Made by a program: the position numbers and the translations under genes. Shown piece by piece: positions 25,290 through 33,058 of a DNA stretch of 64,000 nt. Source of the stretch: Actinomycetota bacterium. Its GTDB lineage: Bacteria; Actinomycetota; CADDZG01; WHSQ01. The notes beneath the pieces are model-generated. The model did not search any database. It worked only from the letters and a program-made list of their open reading frames with translations, and was not told where the DNA came from. The stretch's first letter is position 1. Each line of letters opens with the position of its first letter. The stretch covers positions 1 to 64,000 of the forward strand of contig JAUJNI010000004.1 in assembly GCA_030446465.1 (NCBI GenBank). Reading direction: 5' to 3'.

Positions 25290-26360
25290 CTACCGTGCAA
25301 TTGCCTCGCGCACGGCGCCGAAGAACGCCTCTGCGGTCTGCTCCCAGGTGGGAAGGCTCGAAGCTCGTCTGCGAGCGGCTTCCCCAAGGCGCAGACGCAA
25401 CGCTTCGTCGCGGGAGAGTCGCTCGAGCGCTGCGCTGAGCCCCTTGACATCCCCTGGAGGGACCAGCAGGCCTTCTCGTTCGTGGGTCGCCAGATAGGGA
25501 AGGTTGCCCGCTCGCCAGCCAACGACGGGCAGGCCGCCGGCCATGGCTTCCCCATAGACGGTTCCGTAGGGCTCCCTGAGGCTCGGTAGGACGAAGACGT
25601 CTGCGGCGGAATACAAGGCGGCGACGCTCTGCCTCGAGACACGGCCGTGCACGATGACCTTGCCGGCGAGGTCGGGCCGCGCCAGGCGAGCCGCTACCCT
25701 CGCCGCGTAGCGAGGTTGCACTGCCCGATCGCCGACCAGGTGCAGGCAACCTGCGCCTGGGGGTAGATGGGCGAACGCATCGAGGAGCTCGAGGAGCCCC
25801 TTGCGCTCCACCCAATTGCCGATGGACAAGAAAGCCGCGCGCGTTCCCCGCCGCAGGTCGTAGGGAACGGCTCCTGTGGTCGCAGCCGGGTCCCGGCCGG
25901 GAGGGACCACCACGATTGGACCCTCGAAGCCCTCCCGCCTCATGCCGGCGGCGAGGGAATCGCTGGCAACCAGAAGGCACCGAGCCTGGTTGTATGCGGC
26001 TCGGTCCAATGCGGCTTGCAGCCTGGTTCTCAGCGGTCCGTGATCGATCCCACCCGTAGGCTGATGCAACATCGCTATCACTGGGACCCCGGGCGTTCTC
26101 GAGAGCAGCCACGGGGCGAGGTAACCCGCGGCGATGCTGTCGATCACGAGGGCGTTGGGTGCAGCCCTAGCACTCCGTTCAAGGACGGCAGCTCCTCCAA
26201 GCGCCGGCAGGGGGAACGGTCGTTCGAGAAACGATATGAAGTCAATCCGCGCATCGTGGGCGGGAGCCAGCTCGGCAAGCCTTTGATGGTAGAGATAGCC
26301 GCCCGTAAGGGTGCTGGGATCGCCCAGCGTCACGAGGGAGATCGCAAGCATGCGAGTCAC
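25290..26360 (-). CDS. GT4-family glycosyltransferase A
   Basis: A 356-residue glycosyltransferase of the GT-B/GT4 class: C-terminal donor-binding block FLSIGNWVERKGLLELLDAF, then FVLPSLREPYGTVYGEAMAGGLPVVGW, carrying the EX7E motif. Likely cytoplasmic, transferring a sugar from a nucleotide donor; acceptor unknown. GTG 26360 was chosen because AGGAGAG lies six bases upstream. ATG 26366 and ATG 26351 are alternatives. The start region overlaps that of the divergent glycosyltransferase B, giving a tight head-to-head pair. Confidence 0.88.
   Translation of the reverse strand: MTRMLAISLVTLGDPSTLTGGYLYHQRLAELAPAHDARIDFISFLERPFPLPALGGAAVLERSARAAPNALVIDSIAAGYLAPWLLSRTPGVPVIAMLHQPTGGIDHGPLRTRLQAALDRAAYNQARCLLVASDSLAAGMRREGFEGPIVVVPPGRDPAATTGAVPYDLRRGTRAAFLSIGNWVERKGLLELLDAFAHLPPGAGCLHLVGDRAVQPRYAARVAARLARPDLAGKVIVHGRVSRQSVAALYSAADVFVLPSLREPYGTVYGEAMAGGLPVVGWRAGNLPYLATHEREGLLVPPGDVKGLSAALERLSRDEALRLRLGEAARRRASSLPTWEQTAEAFFGAVREAIAR
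26349..26354. other. GCATGC palindrome shared by divergent start codons
   Basis: On the plus strand the ATG at 26350-26352 starts glycosyltransferase B. Its complement contains an in-frame ATG of glycosyltransferase A (26351-26349). The plus ribosome-binding site (GGGAG, nine bases upstream) lies inside gene A, and the gene A ribosome-binding site (AGGAGAG) lies inside gene B. There is therefore no intergenic space for two promoters. Confidence 0.75.
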
Positions 26361-27444
26361 GCACATCTCTCCTACTGTCTTTGGGAGCGGAGGGCTCTTC
26401 GGCGGAGGGGAACGTTACCCGCTCGAGCTCAGCAGGGCACTGGCGCCGCATGTGGAGTGCGAGCTGGTCACCTTTGGCGACCAGGCGCGCGTGGTGCGGG
26501 AACCGGGTGGGCTACGGATCCGAGTCCTGCGCTCCTCTGCCCGTATGCGGGGGCATCCAGTCCATTCCATCTCGTTTGACTTGCCCGGCGCAGTAAAGAA
26601 CGCCGACCTGGTTCACGCTCACCACATGAGGAGCGCGCCGAGTCGCATCGTGGCCGTGACGGCCCGCGCACGTCGGCAGCGGCTGGCCGTGACCGACCAC
26701 GGTTTGGGTGGTGGGGGATGGGGAGGGCTTCTCCCTCGCCTCTTCGATCGCTTCTTACTGGTGTCGCGCTTCTCCGCCCTCACTCTCGGGGTTCCGGATG
26801 CCAGGACCCGGGTCATCTATGGGGGGGCCGATCCTGCACGCTTCCGGCCCGACCCAGACGTGGATCGCGTTGGCGTGCTGTACGTCGGCCGGCTCACGCC
26901 GCACAAGGGCATCGATCGGCTAATCAGGGCTCTTCCGAAAAGAGCCCGGTTGACCATCGCCGGGACCGGCGGACACGACCCCGAGCCACCCGAGAGGGAC
27001 TACCCGTTGCTGCTGGCCCAGCTCGCCGCCGACAAGGACGTCGAGTTCACCGGCGCGGTTGCCGAGGACGAGCTTCCCGGCCTGTACCGTCGCGCCGCAG
27101 TAGTGGTGCTGCCTTCGGTGCAGGAGACTTGCTACGGAAAACATGTCGAGATCTCGGAGCTCCTTGGCCTGTCCTTGCTCGAGGCGATGGCGAGCGGAAC
27201 GCCGGTCGTTTGCAGCCGCTTGGGAGGCCTGACCGAAGTAGTGAACGACGGCGAGACCGGCTTTCTCGTGCAGCCGGGCAGCGTGGAGGAGCTGCACGAC
27301 CGGATCTCGGTTGTCTTGTCCAACCCGGCGCTGGCAGCTCGAATGGGAGCCGCAGCACGGGAGCTCGTGCTCGAGCGGTTCACCTGGGACAGGTGCGCGC
27401 TGCGCTGCCTGAGCGCCTACGAAGAGCTGATGGGCCCGGGGTGA
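26350..27444 (+). CDS. GT4-family glycosyltransferase B
   Basis: A 364-residue GT-B glycosyltransferase: N-terminal acceptor domain begins MRVTHISPTVFGSGGLFGGG, donor domain has VGVLYVGRLTPHKGIDRLIRAL, LPSVQETCYGKHVEISELLG and LSLLEAMASGTPVVCSRLGG, the last holding the EX7E motif. ATG 26350 follows GGGAG at nine bases. Only 14 bp from the convergent PTPS-like gene. Its linkage to the PTPS-like, MDR and RibA-fusion genes suggests a glycosylated small-molecule product, but this is inference. Confidence 0.9.
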   Translation: MRVTHISPTVFGSGGLFGGGERYPLELSRALAPHVECELVTFGDQARVVREPGGLRIRVLRSSARMRGHPVHSISFDLPGAVKNADLVHAHHMRSAPSRIVAVTARARRQRLAVTDHGLGGGGWGGLLPRLFDRFLLVSRFSALTLGVPDARTRVIYGGADPARFRPDPDVDRVGVLYVGRLTPHKGIDRLIRALPKRARLTIAGTGGHDPEPPERDYPLLLAQLAADKDVEFTGAVAEDELPGLYRRAAVVVLPSVQETCYGKHVEISELLGLSLLEAMASGTPVVCSRLGGLTEVVNDGETGFLVQPGSVEELHDRISVVLSNPALAARMGAAARELVLERFTWDRCALRCLSAYEELMGPG

Positions 27445-27458
27445 TGGGGGCTCAAGCC

Positions 27459-27848
27459 CTAGCCGCCCGGGTCGACCGGGGCCTCGTAGCCGCCATAAGC
27501 GACCGGCGACTCCCACACCTTGACCGCCAGGGTCTCGCCCCCTCCGGTTCGCACCGCCTCGGCGAGTGCGTCGTGAACCCACCTGGCGAAGACCTCTACG
27601 GTTACTGCCTCGGCTTCCGGGGGCCTTATCACCTCATCCAGATTGGCATCGCGCACGGACGAGAGTGTGTCTGCTAGCGCGGCGCCCAGGACGTCCAGGT
27701 CGCACGCCATCCCCCGCTCGTCGAGGCCGCCGCGTCTCACCGAGACCTCGATCCTGTAATCGTGGTGGTGGAGCTGACCCTCAGGACCTTCCATGCCGGG
27801 CATGACGTGCAGCGCACGGAGCTCGGCTCCAGTCCCCACTTCGTACAT
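27459..27848 (-). CDS. 6-pyruvoyl-tetrahydropterin synthase family, PTPS-III-like
   Basis: A 129-residue T-fold protein. Zinc ligands include the His in ELRALHVMP and the HHH in GQLHHHDYRIEVSV. The catalytic Cys of the CxxxHGH motif of PTPS/QueD is replaced by Glu (EGQLHHH), the substitution known from PTPS-III enzymes that make 6-hydroxymethyl-dihydropterin from dihydroneopterin triphosphate. Further conserved parts: ACDLDVLGAALADTL and TVEVFARWVHDAL. Encoded 19 bp downstream of the MDR dehydrogenase on the same strand. Confidence 0.85.
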   Translation of the reverse strand: MYEVGTGAELRALHVMPGMEGPEGQLHHHDYRIEVSVRRGGLDERGMACDLDVLGAALADTLSSVRDANLDEVIRPPEAEAVTVEVFARWVHDALAEAVRTGGGETLAVKVWESPVAYGGYEAPVDPGG

Positions 27849-27867
27849 GAGCCACAGGGTAGCCGGA

Positions 27868-28875
27868 TCAGTCGTAGCGCAGGGCGGCGTGCATCAAGCC
27901 TTCCTCTGCCCGGTCGATCGCTGCGAATGCTCCGGCAGCGTCTGAGAACGCAAACTCGTGAGTCGCCACCGACGCCAGAGGAAGCTCGTGCATCAGCGAG
28001 GCGGCCGCTTCTTGGGCTGCCGCTTCCCTGCGTCGCTCGAGCGTCCAAGTTCCCGACAGGTGCTGTGGAATGGTCGACACTTGAGTGCTCTTGATCGACA
28101 ATCGCCTCCTGTGAAACTCACGTCCAAGAGGAAGCGACACATTCTTGGACCCGAACCACGAAGCGACCAGCACGACTCCCTCATGACCGAGCAGTTCCAG
28201 GCCCAGCTCCAGCACGTCCGGATTACCGCTGACATCGATCGCGAGACGAACGCCCTCTTTATTGGTGGCTGCTTCCACCGCGGCCCGAACCTCATCGGTT
28301 GCTACCGCGGTGAGGCCGAGCGACGCGGCGACGTCCCTGCGCCACTGTCTGGGCTCCGCACAGATCACCGTGGCGCCGGCTCGCTCGAGGAGCAGCGTCG
28401 TCAGCAATCCCACAACTCCCAGGCCGAACACCACGATCCGCTCGTTGCGCACCTTTGCTGCGTCCAGAGTTATCTGGAGCGCCGTCTCGACGAGCGGAAA
28501 GAGCGTTCCGCGGCGGGGATCGATGCCGGGAAGCAGAATCAGCTCCGACGTGTCAGCAACGAAAAGGTCCTGATGAGGATGGAACGCAAACACCAAAGAC
28601 CCCTCGGCCAGTTCGCTGTTGGAGCGCTCGACTCGAGCCATACAGCTGTAGCCATATCGAAAGGGGTAGGAGAAGGTTCCGCCCAGTGCGTCGAGGGTCA
28701 TGTCCAGCGCAACGTCGTCGTCTATCTCTCCTCGATAAGCGAGCATCTCAGTTCCGGCGCTGATGCCGGAATAGCGCGTGCGCAGGAGGACCTGGTTGTC
28801 CTGCAGCGCCGGCAGCTCGACGGTACGCAGCTCAACTCGGCGCGGGGCAACGAAGTGGACGGCCGTGGCCTTCAC
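27868..28875 (-). CDS. MDR-superfamily dehydrogenase, zinc-less type
   Basis: A 335-residue medium-chain dehydrogenase/reductase: N-terminal GroES-like half (VLLRTRYSGISAGTEMLAYRG) and Rossmann half (RIVVFGLGVVGLLTTLLLERAGATVICAE, then IDVSGNPDVLELGLELLG). The catalytic-zinc Cys and the four-Cys structural lobe of alcohol dehydrogenases are absent; ISAGTE replaces the usual GxCxTD. This matches the bacteriochlorophyllide-dehydrogenase/threonine-like subgroup often found beside PTPS genes. It probably oxidises or reduces an alcohol on a pterin- or sugar-like compound. Divergent from the RibA fusion gene with 70 bp between starts. Confidence 0.85.
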   Translation of the reverse strand: MKATAVHFVAPRRVELRTVELPALQDNQVLLRTRYSGISAGTEMLAYRGEIDDDVALDMTLDALGGTFSYPFRYGYSCMARVERSNSELAEGSLVFAFHPHQDLFVADTSELILLPGIDPRRGTLFPLVETALQITLDAAKVRNERIVVFGLGVVGLLTTLLLERAGATVICAEPRQWRRDVAASLGLTAVATDEVRAAVEAATNKEGVRLAIDVSGNPDVLELGLELLGHEGVVLVASWFGSKNVSLPLGREFHRRRLSIKSTQVSTIPQHLSGTWTLERRREAAAQEAAASLMHELPLASVATHEFAFSDAAGAFAAIDRAEEGLMHAALRYD

Positions 28876-28945
28876 GATCCCTTTCTGTCTCGAGGCAAAG
28901 CTCAGGATACGGTTTGTATTTCGTCAGCTAGAGCCGGTGGGGGCA

Positions 28946-30319
28946 ATGCATAGCGAAGAGTCAGAGATCTTCTCCAATCGACAGAACGTCATACCCGCCG
29001 TCCGGGAGGTCGCCAGCCTCCGGCTCCCGACCACCGCCGGCGAGTTTGCCGCGCATGCATTTGAGTGTGCGTCCGGTTTCGTATGCATTGCTTTAGTGAA
29101 GGGGGACATCAAGGGTGCACAGTCCGTGCTCGCGCGAGTTCATTCGGAATGCTTGACCGGAGATGCTCTCGGCTCACTGCGGTGCGACTGCGGTGTCCAG
29201 CTGAAGACCGCAATGAGAGCGATCGCGGCGGAGGGCCGGGGGGTCCTCGTCTATGCAACCGGTCACGAGGGCCGGGGTATTGGCTTGATCGACAAGCTTC
29301 GGGCATACGTCGAGCAGGACCAAGGCGCCGACACCGTCGACGCGAACCTGCACCTGGGTCTGCCGCTCGATAGCCGCGACTACCGCGAGGCCGCGGCGGT
29401 TATCAGGGCTCTCGGCGTGGCTTCTGTGCGGTTGATGACGAACAATCCCGGCAAAGTAGCCGGTCTTCGCCAGGCCGGAGTGGAAGTCGAGTCGGTCAAG
29501 GGCGTTCCAACCGCGGGCCACACCCGCAACCTTCGTTACCTGACGACCAAGCAAGTGCGGCTTGGGCATCTCAGCCCGCTCGGCGACGAGATCGTCGCGA
29601 GCGAAGCCGTTCCCACCGACGTCAGCGCGTTGCTCGGAGAGGTCAAACCACACGGCTCCCGGCCCTACGTGGTGCTCAAGTACGCGCAGACTCTCGACGG
29701 CCGCATCGCAACTTCGACCGGCGACTCGAAATGGATCAGCGGGACTGCGGAAAGAACCATCTCTCATGCTTTGCGCGCGCGCTGTGACGCCGTCATGGTC
29801 GGCATCGGAACGGTGCTGAAGGACGATCCTCAACTGACGGTGCGTCTGATTGCAGGTGCGTCGCCTCTACGAGTGATCGTGGATTCGACGCTCGCCGTCC
29901 CCCTGACCGCTCTAGTACTCAGCGAAGAGGTCGGAACGTTGGTCCTTACCACTCACAGGGCCGATGCTGATAAGCGGCGCGCTCTGCAAGAGATGAACGT
30001 GGGGGTCAGGGAGGTGGACGAAGGAGCCGACGGAGTCGACCTCACCTCGGCCCTCAGAGCTCTCCGAGAGATGGGCGTCGAGTCCTTGTTGGTCGAGGGA
30101 GGGGCGCGTCTCATCACCTCACTGCTCGCCGCCTCATTGGTCGACCGCATCATCGTGGCCATTGCGCCCATGGTCATCGGCAAGGGCACCGAAGGGGTGG
30201 GGGAGCTCGGGGTGGCGCGCATCTCTCAGGGGTTGGCGCTTAGCAACCGTTCGATGTATGTGGTCGACCGGGACGTGGTGATGGCCTGGGATGTTGGAGA
30301 CACTCGCTCTTCCGCCTGA
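28946..30319 (+). CDS. ribA: GTP cyclohydrolase II fused to RibD reductase domain
   Basis: A 457-residue two-domain protein. GTP cyclohydrolase II spans about 25-210 with the zinc Cys set (HSECLTGDALGSLRCDCG), the YATGHEGRGIGL block and KLRAYVEQDQGADTVDAN; the Tyr equivalent to E. coli Tyr105 is kept, which favours normal GCH II chemistry. The C-terminal 240 residues are a RibD reductase domain (YVVLKYAQTLDGRIATSTG, WISG, DAVMVGIGTVLKDDPQL, LLVEGGARL). There is no RibD deaminase domain and no RibB. The fusion would supply and reduce pyrimidine intermediates, either for riboflavin or for a dedicated product. ATG 28946 follows GTGGGGG. Confidence 0.9.
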   Translation: MHSEESEIFSNRQNVIPAVREVASLRLPTTAGEFAAHAFECASGFVCIALVKGDIKGAQSVLARVHSECLTGDALGSLRCDCGVQLKTAMRAIAAEGRGVLVYATGHEGRGIGLIDKLRAYVEQDQGADTVDANLHLGLPLDSRDYREAAAVIRALGVASVRLMTNNPGKVAGLRQAGVEVESVKGVPTAGHTRNLRYLTTKQVRLGHLSPLGDEIVASEAVPTDVSALLGEVKPHGSRPYVVLKYAQTLDGRIATSTGDSKWISGTAERTISHALRARCDAVMVGIGTVLKDDPQLTVRLIAGASPLRVIVDSTLAVPLTALVLSEEVGTLVLTTHRADADKRRALQEMNVGVREVDEGADGVDLTSALRALREMGVESLLVEGGARLITSLLAASLVDRIIVAIAPMVIGKGTEGVGELGVARISQGLALSNRSMYVVDRDVVMAWDVGDTRSSA

Positions 30320-30465
30320 GCCGCCTTACGCCTCAGAAGTTGCTGCGGTAGGGGCCTGCGCACGCCACCTGCGTAATGCCGCCGGACCCAAGGCGTTTCA
30401 TCTCTAGAGGGACCTATCCGTGCCTGGATGGCGACGGGGGCGAAGGTTGAGCCAAGGGAGGCACA

Positions 30466-31134
30466 GTGTCACAAACGAGCGGAGATGGTGGACGAGTTCG
30501 TACAGAATCGTCGGGGGCCGGGTCGGGTGCGACGGGGGCGAGCCGTCACGGGGAATACGACGCGCAGCGCGCCGAGCCGGCTCGACGGCGGGGGCTGGAC
30601 ATCCCGGCCACGCTTGCAGGCATGCTGGCAGCACTTGGCTCGCTCATCTTGCTCGCCGGCCTTCTGGGCGCGGCCCTTGGGGCGATCGGATATCAGGCCG
30701 GCCTTGGAGGGAATCGAGAAGAGCTGTCGATCGGGGCCTTGGTCGCCGGCATCGTGGCTCTCTTCCTGGCCTTCTTGGTAGGAGGCTGGACCGCGGCGCG
30801 CATAGCCGGCCACGACGGTCCTCGTCACGGGCTTCTGACAGTGCTTTGGTTCGTGCTGCTGGCAGCGATCCTGGCAGGGCTGGGCGCGCTTCTTGGAAGC
30901 GAGTACAACCTCTTCCAGAGTCTGAGCCTGCCTCAGTGGTTCTCTTCAGACGCTCTGACCATCGGCGCGATCGTGAGCGGGATCGTCGCTCTCGCAGCGA
31001 TGCTTCTCGGCGGCTGGTTGGGTGGAAAGCTCGGCGACCGCGACGCTGCAGATGCGGTGCTGATCCGCAAGGGTGAGCGCGTCACGGTTCGGGAGGGCGG
31101 GGTCCTGCGGGGCCGCCGCACGGATGCCCGATGA
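30466..31134 (+). CDS. Four-TM integral membrane protein
   Basis: A 222-residue protein with a disordered Gly/Ser/Arg-rich N-terminus of about 45 residues, then four hydrophobic helices (LAGMLAALGSLILLAGLLGAAL; IGALVAGIVALFLAFLVGGW; LLTVLWFVLLAAILAGLGALL; IVSGIVALAAMLLGGWLGG). Two halves have the same GG-W pattern, hinting at internal duplication. A C-terminal cytoplasmic tail is basic. Start GTG 30466 follows AGGGAGG. Overlaps the DUF2382 gene by 4 bp, so the two are probably stress-linked partners. Confidence 0.8.
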   Translation: MSQTSGDGGRVRTESSGAGSGATGASRHGEYDAQRAEPARRRGLDIPATLAGMLAALGSLILLAGLLGAALGAIGYQAGLGGNREELSIGALVAGIVALFLAFLVGGWTAARIAGHDGPRHGLLTVLWFVLLAAILAGLGALLGSEYNLFQSLSLPQWFSSDALTIGAIVSGIVALAAMLLGGWLGGKLGDRDAADAVLIRKGERVTVREGGVLRGRRTDAR

Positions 31135-31625
31135 GTGAGCGCCATCCTTCCCCAGTGGGCTCGACCTCCCGGGGCTTCGAGAGAGGTGAGCCCGAGGCCT
31201 CAGCCGTTCGCCACGAGGAGGAGCTCGAGGTTGGAACCACTACGCATGAAGCGGGTTCCGTTCGTGCTCGTAAACACGTGGACACTCAGCACGTCGAGAG
31301 GGTCGTTCCTCGGGACATCGAATACAGCGACGGCGTGGAGCACCTGTCTCCTAATGCCGAGGACTCGGGAGAAGTCGAGACGCTCCCCGACGGGTCGGTG
31401 TCCATTCCGATCTTCGAGGAAGAGATAGTCATCACGAAGCGCCTGGTCGTCCGGGAGCGCGTCGTCCTTCGCAAGCGAACGGTCACCGAGGAGCATCTCG
31501 TCGAAGCCGATGTGAGGCAAGAGCGCATCGAGATCGAGGCCGACGAGGGCATCGACGTGGCCGAGGGTCCAGCTTCCTCAGGCATCTCCGGTCACTCGAC
31601 AGAAGACGAGTCGCGCGGCGTCTGA
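31131..31625 (+). CDS. DUF2382 (YsnF/AvaK) domain protein
   Basis: A 164-residue acidic protein. An early EELEVGTTTHEAGSVRARKHVDT motif and a second SVSIPIFEEEIVITKRLVVRERVVLRKR motif are the two DUF2382 repeats typical of YsnF and AvaK stress proteins. No enzyme motif. In many bacteria the domain is fused to PRC barrels and is induced by general stress. The ATG overlaps the membrane-protein stop by 4 bp, giving coupled translation. Confidence 0.88.
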   Translation: MSERHPSPVGSTSRGFERGEPEASAVRHEEELEVGTTTHEAGSVRARKHVDTQHVERVVPRDIEYSDGVEHLSPNAEDSGEVETLPDGSVSIPIFEEEIVITKRLVVRERVVLRKRTVTEEHLVEADVRQERIEIEADEGIDVAEGPASSGISGHSTEDESRGV

Positions 31626-31691
31626 CGGCACAATCGCGGTCTCGCACCAGTAGGGTTCCTCCGGACCAGGAGTTTAGCGGGGGAGGGGCTC

Positions 31692-32777
31692 ATGCCGCAC
31701 AAAGTCAAGGGAGTCGTGTCGCGCGCCAAGGGTGCGCCCGTCGAGCTAACAGACATCGTGGTCCCCGATCCCGGACCCGGCGAAGTTGTGGTCGGAGTCC
31801 AAGCGTGCGGGGTGTGCCACACCGACCTGCATTACCGCGAGGGGGCGGTCAACGACGAGTTCCCCTTCCTGCTCGGGCACGAGGCCGCGGGAACGGTGGA
31901 GTCGGTGGGAGAGGGCGTGGTGGACCTGGCCCCCGGCGACTTCGTCGTGCTCGCATGGCGGGCCCCCTGCGGCACCTGCCGGTCCTGCCGTCGAGGGCGA
32001 CCGTGGTACTGCTTCGGGAGTCTCAACGCGGCCCAGGTGATGACGCTCGAGGATGGGACGCCTCTCAGCCCCGCGCTCGGCATAGGCGCGTTTGCAGAAA
32101 AGACGGTCGTGGCGGCCGGGCAGGCCGTGCCGGTGGATCCGGCCGCAGCACCCGAGCCCGCCGGCCTGATCGGGTGCGGCATCATGGCCGGCTTTGGAGC
32201 GGCGGTGAACACCGGCAACGTCCAGCGCGGCGACACCGTGGCGGTGTTCGGATGCGGGGGAGTGGGCGACGCTGCGATTGCCGGGGCCGCCCTTGCCGGC
32301 GCGGGCAAGGTGATTGCGGTGGACCTCGACCCACGAAAGCTCGAGTGGGCCGGGGACTTCGGGGCCACCGATGTCGTGAACGCAAGCGAGCAGGACCCGG
32401 TGGAGGCCGTCAAGGAGCTTACCGGCGGCTTGGGCGTGGACGTGGCGATCGAGGCCGTCGGCCACCCCAAGGTGCTCGAGCAAGCGTTCTACTCACGCGA
32501 TCTTGCCGGCACCCTGGTTCAGGTAGGGGTGCCGGACCCCACGATGCGGATCGACCTGCCGATGCTCGAGTTCTTCGGAAGGGGAGGGGCTTTGAAGCCG
32601 TCGTGGTACGGCGACTGCCTGCCGACACGCGACTTCCCCATCCTCATCGATCTCTACCGCAGCGGGCGCCTCGACCTCGATCGTTTCGTGTCCGAGACGA
32701 TCTCGTTGGAAGAGGTCGAGGAGGCCTTCGGCAAGATGCAAAAAGGAGAGGTGCTTCGCTCCGTGGTGGTGATCTGA
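31692..32777 (+). CDS. mscR: S-(hydroxymethyl)mycothiol dehydrogenase
   Basis: A 361-residue zinc alcohol dehydrogenase: catalytic-zinc ligands in [13 protein letters not shown] and [15 protein letters not shown], structural zinc lobe [15 protein letters not shown], Rossmann motif [18 protein letters not shown]. The segments [14 protein letters not shown] and [20 protein letters not shown] are diagnostic of the mycothiol-dependent formaldehyde dehydrogenase/S-nitrosomycothiol reductase. The enzyme oxidises the formaldehyde-mycothiol adduct. Its presence is the strongest sequence argument for an actinobacterium. Confidence 0.95.
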   Translation: MPHKVKGVVSRAKGAPVELTDIVVPDPGPGEVVVGVQACGVCHTDLHYREGAVNDEFPFLLGHEAAGTVESVGEGVVDLAPGDFVVLAWRAPCGTCRSCRRGRPWYCFGSLNAAQVMTLEDGTPLSPALGIGAFAEKTVVAAGQAVPVDPAAAPEPAGLIGCGIMAGFGAAVNTGNVQRGDTVAVFGCGGVGDAAIAGAALAGAGKVIAVDLDPRKLEWAGDFGATDVVNASEQDPVEAVKELTGGLGVDVAIEAVGHPKVLEQAFYSRDLAGTLVQVGVPDPTMRIDLPMLEFFGRGGALKPSWYGDCLPTRDFPILIDLYRSGRLDLDRFVSETISLEEVEEAFGKMQKGEVLRSVVVI

Positions 32778-32780
32778 GGG

Positions 32781-32945
32781 TTACATCTTGGTCACGAGAA
32801 GGTAGATGATCACCCCGAGGGCTACGAGGACCAGAAGGATCACTATGGGGGAGATGCCTGGGCGGCCCCCGCCTCCACGTCCGCCTCCACGTCCGCCTCC
32901 ACGATGCACGACCACTTTTCGTCTCGGGCCTCTACCTCTTCGCAT
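32781..32945 (-). CDS. Small single-TM membrane protein, 54 aa
   Basis: A frame with an ATG at 32945 preceded by AAAGGGG at seven bases. The product has a basic N-terminus (MRRGRGPRRKVVVHR), a Gly/Arg tract of GGGR repeats and one TM helix (ISPIVILLVLVALGVIIYLL). The Gly/Arg tract is encoded by a 12-bp tandem repeat (CGCCTCCACGTC on the plus strand). Positive-inside rule places the N-terminus in the cytoplasm. No family recognised; such mini-proteins often assist larger membrane complexes. Converges with the mycothiol dehydrogenase gene, with stops 3 bp apart. Confidence 0.7.
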   Translation of the reverse strand: MRRGRGPRRKVVVHRGGGRGGGRGGGGRPGISPIVILLVLVALGVIIYLLVTKM

Positions 32946-33058
32946 CTGTGTCCCCTTTCGTTTCTTACAAAGCCGTATGCCGGAGGTGAACCATTACCCA
33001 GCCCGCTGGAAACTACGCTGCCCGGGCACCCGCCGCAAGGGCCGGGTGCGGTCGGCGG

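Noticed and set aside
23674-26112. N-terminal extension of the amidase to 812 residues
   Set aside because: The extension is antisense to a glycosyltransferase and lacks homology; the signal peptide shows the start is about 25215.
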